A program made the position numbers and the translations under genes. 64,000 nt of DNA from Rugalucina vietnamica (lineage: Eukaryota; Mollusca; Bivalvia; Lucinida; Lucinidae): NCBI GenBank assembly GCA_964017185.1, contig OZ024871.1, positions 58,827,226-58,891,225 of the forward strand. Reading direction: 5' to 3'. Of this stretch, positions 58,746 to 64,000 are shown one piece after another. The stretch's first letter is position 1. Each line of letters starts with the position of its first letter. The notes beneath the pieces were generated by a model that worked only from the letters and a program-made list of their open reading frames with translations, had not been told where the DNA came from and ran no database searches.

Positions 58746-61252
58746 ATACAAGTAGCCCAGGGGCAACGATCGCTCACCTGAGAGTCAACAAGTACAGTCA
58801 CTGGACAAAGTCATTGGGGTTTTTACCATATATGGGTATGGTGGCCATCTTGGTCATGTGACCTTGAAACCCTACTTACATAAGCAGAAGAGCTCTTGTC
58901 TGGATTGTGTATCCTCTTTTCTGCCATTTTGGTACACATGAAAAAATCGTCTAACAAGGTCAGGGTCCTATAATGACCCCCGGGGTGGGGCCATATTTGA
59001 CCCCAGGGGCAAGATTGGCAGGATTTATGTAAAGCTCCACATGAGAATGTTGTATATCAAATATACAAGCTTTGTGTCATGCTGTTGCAGAGATTTTTTC
59101 ATATATTTCCATTATGTCTATGGTAGATAATGACATGCCTGGAGCGTGGCCTGTATGGACCCCAGGGGCATCGTTGGCAGCATTTATATAGGAGAGGATT
59201 ATACATTGGGCCACACAACATATGAAAGCTCTGGGCCATATGGTTTCGGAGAAGATGATTTTTTTATGTTTTTCCCATGACGCCCCCGGGGCGGGGCCCG
59301 TATGGACCACAGGGGCACAGTTGGCAGGATTTATAAAGAGGACCACTATGCCTTGCTAAAAACAAAATATGAAAGCTTTGGGCCCTGTGGTTTCATAGAA
59401 GAAGATTTTTTAAAGTTTTTCCCATGATGCCCCCGGGGCGGGGCCCGTATGGACCCCAGGGGCACGGTTGGCAGGATTTATAAAGAGGAACACTATACAT
59501 TGCTACAAACAAAATATGAAAGCTCTGGGCCTTGTGGTTTCAGAGAAGAAGATTTTTTTATGTTTTTCCCATGACGTCCCCGGGGCGGGGCCCGTTTGGA
59601 CCCCAGGGGCACGGTTGGCGGGATTTATAAAGAGGACCACTATACATTGCTATTGACAAAAAATGAGATCTCTGGGCCTTGTGGTTTTGGAGAAGATTTT
59701 TTTATGTTTTTCCCATTGAAAGTCTATGGGAGCTAATGACCCTCGGGGCGGGACCATTTTTTACCCCAGGGGCATGATTGGCAGGATTTATAAAGAGGAC
59801 CACTACACATTGCTACACACAAAATATGAAAGCTTTGGGCCTTGTGGTTTCGGAGAAGAAGATTTTTTTAAAGATTTTCCCATGACGCCCGCGGGGCGGG
59901 GCCCGTATGGACCCCAGGGCACGGTTGGCAGGATTTATAAAGAGGACCACTATACATTGCTACAAACAAAATATGAAAGCTCTGGGCCTTGTGGTTTTGG
60001 AGAAGAAGATTTTTTTTATGTTTTTCCCATGACGCCCCGGGGGGGGGCACAAACAAAATATGAAAGCTCTGGGCCTTGTGGTTTTGGAGAAGAAGATTTT
60101 TTTAAATGTTTTTCCAATTGTAAGTCTATGGGAGCTAATGACCCCCAGGGTGGGGCCATTTTTGACCCCAGGGGCATGATTGGCAGGATTTAAATAGAGG
60201 ACCACTACACATTGCTACATACAAAATATGAAAGCTTTGGGCCTTGTGGTTTTGGAGAAGAAGATTTTTTTATGTTTTTCCTAATGACCCCCGGGGCGGG
60301 GCCCATATGGACCCCAGGGGCACAGTAGGCAGGATTTATAAATAGGATCATTATACATTGCTACACACAAAATATGAAAGCTCTGGGCCTTATGGTTTCG
60401 GAGAAAAAGATTTTTTAAAGTTTTTCCCATGACGCCCCCGGGGCGGGCCCCATATGGACCCCAGAGGCACGGTTAGCAGGATTTATAAAGAGGAATACTA
60501 TATATTGCTACAAACAAAATATGAAAGCTCTGGTCCTTGTGGTTTCGGAGAAGAAGATTCTTTTTATGTTTTACCCATGACCCCCCCCCCCCCCCCAGGG
60601 CAGGGCCTGTATGAACCCCAGGGGCACGGTTGGCAGGATTTATAAAGAGGACCACTATACATTGCTACTGACAAAATATGAAAGCTCTGGGCCGTGTGGT
60701 TTCCGAGAAGAAGATTTTTTTATGTTTTTCCCATTGTAAGTCTATGGGAGCTAATGACCCCCGGGGCGGGGCCATTTTTGACCCCAGGGGCATGATTGGC
60801 AGGATTTATAAAAAGGACCACTACACATTGCTACATACAAAATATGAAGGCTCTCGGAGAAGATGATTTTTTTATGTTTTGCCCCATCAAGCCCCCGGGG
60901 CGGGGCCTGTATGGACCCCAGGGGCACGGTTGGCAGGATTTATAAAGAGGACCACTATACATTGCTACACACAAAATATGAAAGGTCTGGGACTTGTGGT
61001 TTCGGAGAAGAAGATTTTTTTATGTTTTTCCCATTGTAAGTCTATGAGAGCTATCTGTTGCAATGGAAACCAGAGGTCCAATCCGACCTGGCCCTAAACC
61101 TAATGCAACCTTTCCCCCTCCTCAATGATGCTTTAGATATCGGCCTTGTTGACTTAGAGATACTTGAGTTTGAAAATGTGGACGCACGGACGGACGCCGG
61201 CTCGACTACTGTACTATAAGCTCACCTTGTGAGCCTTCGGCTCAGGTGAGCT
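58746..61252 (-). mobile_element. Hairpin-family element with GC-rich core C and type 2 end
   Basis: On the left is the 3' end ACAAGTAGCCCAGGGGCAAC, GATCGCTCACCTGAG (type 2 hairpin GCCC/GGGC). The core has about 13 units of some 150 bp (GGACCCCAGGGGCACGGTTG, GCAGGATTTATAAAGAGGAC, AAAATATGAAAGCTCTGGGC, GGAGAAGAAGATTTTTT) between about 58970 and 61060, with a C-run at 60580-60597. The 5' hairpin is at 61219-61252. Five bases separate it from the previous copy. Confidence 0.88.
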
Positions 61253-61257
61253 AAAGA

Positions 61258-63155
61258 ACCAGAGGACCATTGGTCCTGAGAACGCTCACCTGAAGCCTGA
61301 TCTTAGAGTATTAAGTCATCATTAAATGACCTTGACCTTGAATACTCACACACCTTTATTGACTTAATAAGTTGTCTGCATCTGCCATGTTTCAGGTCTG
61401 AGGCTGCAATAGTTTCCAAACCCAGTGATTTCTGAGAAAACTTTAATTTTAATTTTGATATTTAAATGACCTTGGGTCAAGGTCAAGAAAGGACCTTGGC
61501 CTTCATTAATTACTTACCTTCATTGACTCCATTAGTTGTCTGCATCTAGCAACTTTCAGGTCTCGGGCTGCAAGAGTTTCCAAAATATCCATTGTTTTCG
61601 CCTTTTTCCATGTGAAAGCCTATGTTTCCAAAATTGACCTTGCCGTAAAATAGGTCAAGGTCATCCAAGGGTCATCATTTCATTAAACTATGATGGGCTG
61701 GAGTCCCAAATGCTACATATCAAGTTTCACGAAAATCGGCCAGCCGGTTCTGGAGAAGAAGACCCAAATTTCGCGATCAAACTTTCATTCCCCCTACCCA
61801 TGGACGCTCCACATAAAATTTCGCTTTGATTGGCCAAGCAGTTTCAGAGAAAAAGATCTCTGAAAAGTGTGTATGGATGGCAGACTGGCCAAGGTCAAGA
61901 GATGACCTTGACCTATATTAATCATATACCTTCATCTACTCCATTAGTTGTTTGCATCTACCACTTTTCAGGCCTCAGACTGTAATAGTTTTCAAAAAAT
62001 CAATAGTTTTCACTTTTTCCCCATGTATAAGCCTATGTTTCCAAAATTTACATTGCCATAAAATATGTCAAGGTCATCCTATGGTCATCATTTGATCAAA
62101 CTATGATGGGCTGGAGTCCCAAATGCTACATACCAAGTTTCACGAAAATCGGCCTGCCGGTTCTGGAGAAGAAGATTTTTGAGTGGTTTTTACCATATAT
62201 GAGCGTGGCAGCCATCTTGGTCATGTGACCTGGATTTCGCGATCAAACTTTCGTCTCCCCTACCCATGGATGCTCCACATACAATTTCACTTTGATTGGC
62301 CAGGCAGTTTTAGAGAAGAAGATCTTTGAAAAGTGTGTATGGACGACAGACTGGCCAAGGTAAAGAGATGACCTTGACCTTAATTAATCACATACCTTCA
62401 TCTACTCCATTAGTTGTTTGCATCTACCACTTTTCAGGCTTCAGGCTGCAATAGTTTTCAAAAAATCCATAGTTTTCACTTTTCCACTGTATAAGCCTAT
62501 GTTTCCAAATTTGACCTTGCCGTAAAATAGGTCAAGGTCATCCAAGGGTCATCATTTTATCAAACTATGATGGGCTGAAGTCCCCGATGCTACATACCAA
62601 GTTTCATGGAAATCGGCCCACCTGTTCTGGAGAAGAAGATTTTTGAGTGTTTTTTTTTCATATATGGGCGTGGCAGCCATCTTGGTCATGTGACCTGGAT
62701 TTCGCGATTAAACTTTCATTTCCCCTACCCATGGATGCTCCACATAAAATTTCACTTTGATTGGCCAAGCAGTTTCAGAGATGAAGATCTTTGAAAAGTG
62801 TGTATGGACAACAGACTGGCCAAGGTCAAGAGATGACCTTGACCTAAATTAATCACATACCTTCATCTACTCCATTAGTTGTTTGCATCTACCACTTTTC
62901 AGAAGAAGATTTTTGAGTGGTTTTTACCATATATGGGCGTGTCGGCCATCTTGGTCCTGTGACCCTGATCTCGCGATCAAACTTCAGTTCCCCCTACCCA
63001 TGGATGCTCTACATAAAATTTCACTTTGATTGGCCGAGCGGTTTCAGAGAAGAAGATCCTTGAAATTGTGGATGGCGGACGGACGGAAGCCGGACGCACG
63101 CCGGATCATGGCCATCCTATAAGCTCACCTTGTGAGCCTTTGGTTCAGGTGAGCT
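61258..63155 (-). mobile_element. Hairpin-family element, complete (core A subtype, type 1 end)
   Basis: 3' end AACCAGAGGACCATTGGTCC directly after the previous copy. Core units of the same subtype as 37307-39441 in reverse (CTCCATTAGTTGTTTGCATC, TTTCGCGATCAAACTTTC). 5' hairpin at 63122-63155, again within a few bases of the next copy. Confidence 0.9.
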
Positions 63156-63160
63156 AAAAA

Positions 63161-63253
63161 CACCAGAGGACCAATGGTCCTGTAAACGCTCACCTGAGAC
63201 CTGAGATATATACCAATAAACTTGTTTGACTAGAATGGTAATATACATATATA
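63161..63253 (-). mobile_element. Hairpin-family 3' end fragment
   Basis: Only about 90 bp of a 3' terminus (ACCAGAGGACCAATGGTCCT, CGCTCACCTGAG, CAATAAACTTGTTTGACTAG) before another 3' end begins. Confidence 0.85.
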
Positions 63254-64000
63254 CTAGAGGACCATTGGTCTTGTAGCTCACCCGAGAGATCATCACACTG
63301 TAAGCTCATGAGATTCAAATTAATTGAGAATCGACCAATGAAAGTCTATGCATGGACACTAATGACCCCCGGGGCATGGCCAAATTTGACCCAGGGGCAT
63401 GACTGGCACAATTTATAATGGGGACTACCAAACATTGCTACATACAAACTATAGAAGCTCTGGGCTTTTTGGTTTCAGAGAAGAAGATTTTTTTAGTTTT
63501 TCCCATTGTAAGTCTATGGAGACTATCTACCCCCTGGGCATGGCCAAATTTGACCCCAGGGGCATGGCTGGCACAATTTATGTAGAGGACCATTAGCCAT
63601 TGCCACATACAAAATATCAAAGCTGTGTGCCCTGTGGTTTCAGAGAAGAAGATTTTTGAATTTTTTTCCCATAGCAAGTCTATTGAGACTATCAACCTCC
63701 GGTGCCTGGCCAAATTTGACCCCAGGGGCATGAATGGCACAATTTATGTAGAGGACCATTAGCCATTGCTACATACCAAAATAACAAAGCTGTGGGCCTA
63801 GTGGTTTCAGAGAAGAAGATTTTTTCAGTTTTTCCTATTGTAGGTCTATGGAGACTATCGACCCCCGGGGCGTGGCCAATTTTGACCCCGGGACATGATT
63901 GGCACAATTTATGTAGAGGACCATTAGCCATTGCTACATACCAAATATCAAAGCTGTGGGCCCTGCGGTTTCAGAGAAGAAGATTTTTTTATTTTTTTCC
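63254..64000 (-). mobile_element. Hairpin-family element with core C variant, cut by window edge
   Basis: 3' end CTAGAGGACCATTGGTCTTG, TAGCTCACCCGAGAG, then units of about 167 bp (GACCCCAGGGGCATG, CTGGCACAATTTATGTAGAG, GGTTTCAGAGAAGAAGATTT). At least four units are visible; the 5' hairpin lies beyond 64000. Confidence 0.85.

Noticed and set aside
59726..60193. A 155-codon frame in the GC-rich core C array
   Set aside because: The translation is a tandem repeat (GRIYKEDHYTLL, YESSGPCGFGEEDFF) that mirrors the DNA unit. Other frames are open as well; best explained as repeat DNA.
8109..63155. The AGCTCACCTGAG hairpins as transcription terminators or riboswitches
   Set aside because: They sit at the ends of every repeat copy irrespective of any gene, so they are element termini.
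1..64000. tRNA, rRNA or CRISPR-like structures
   Set aside because: No cloverleaf, rRNA block or short regularly spaced repeat array was seen. The only tRNA-like string is the 11-bp primer site at 7573-7583.

Overview
The window looks like repeat-dense animal nuclear DNA, most likely from a bivalve mollusc. There are no operons and no dense coding. Coding capacity consists of decayed retroelements plus four exons of one spliced host gene. Nearly everything else is transposable elements nested inside each other. The bivalve assignment is an inference: I recall hairpin-ended tandem-core elements of this kind (the 'pearl' group and relatives) as typical of bivalve genomes, and the host gene is an ordinary metazoan V-ATPase subunit.

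Region by region. 1-4300: minus-strand Ty3/gypsy pol (protease, RT, RNase H), frameshifted and cut by the window edge, with its 5' flank. 4301-7815: minus-strand Ty1/copia element with gag, protease, integrase, the start of RT, an initiator-tRNA-Met primer site and one 231-bp LTR; its far end is missing. 7816-25455: a stack of nested DNA elements. It contains several copies of one dominant family (5' hairpin AGCTCACCTGAG..., tandem core, 3' hairpin), four TIR elements (three with candidate target duplications or strong TIRs), a ~355-bp tandem array rich in GTTACATATGTTAC, and a foldback element whose two arms are now 12 kb apart. 26042-26518 and 46193-46667 are two copies of one palindromic element. 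27093-28829 is a 5'-truncated minus-strand LINE with a heptamer tail. 29828-43268 holds mostly minus-strand copies of the dominant family with small MITEs. 44362-47114 carries the last four coding exons of a V-type H+-ATPase subunit a gene on the minus strand, with canonical splice sites. 47484-52266 has two more dominant-family copies with nested MITEs. 54353-57189 is an unusual element with CCATGGA subterminal repeats around a palindromic tandem array. 57258-64000 is a head-to-tail run of dominant-family copies.

The most interesting signal is the dominant family. Copies share a 5' hairpin and an inverted subterminal motif (GCTCACCTGA / TCAGGTGAGC). They carry one of two different 3' hairpins and one of three unrelated tandem cores, yet all cores keep a motif like ATCTTCTTCTC-GAAACC. 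One copy has a readable empty site inside the window (the other arm of the foldback), showing insertion beside T with no target duplication. Complete copies also abut head to tail with only a few bases between them. Together this fits rolling-circle (Helitron/Helentron-type) non-autonomous elements with exchangeable modules. No autonomous Rep/helicase gene is visible here.
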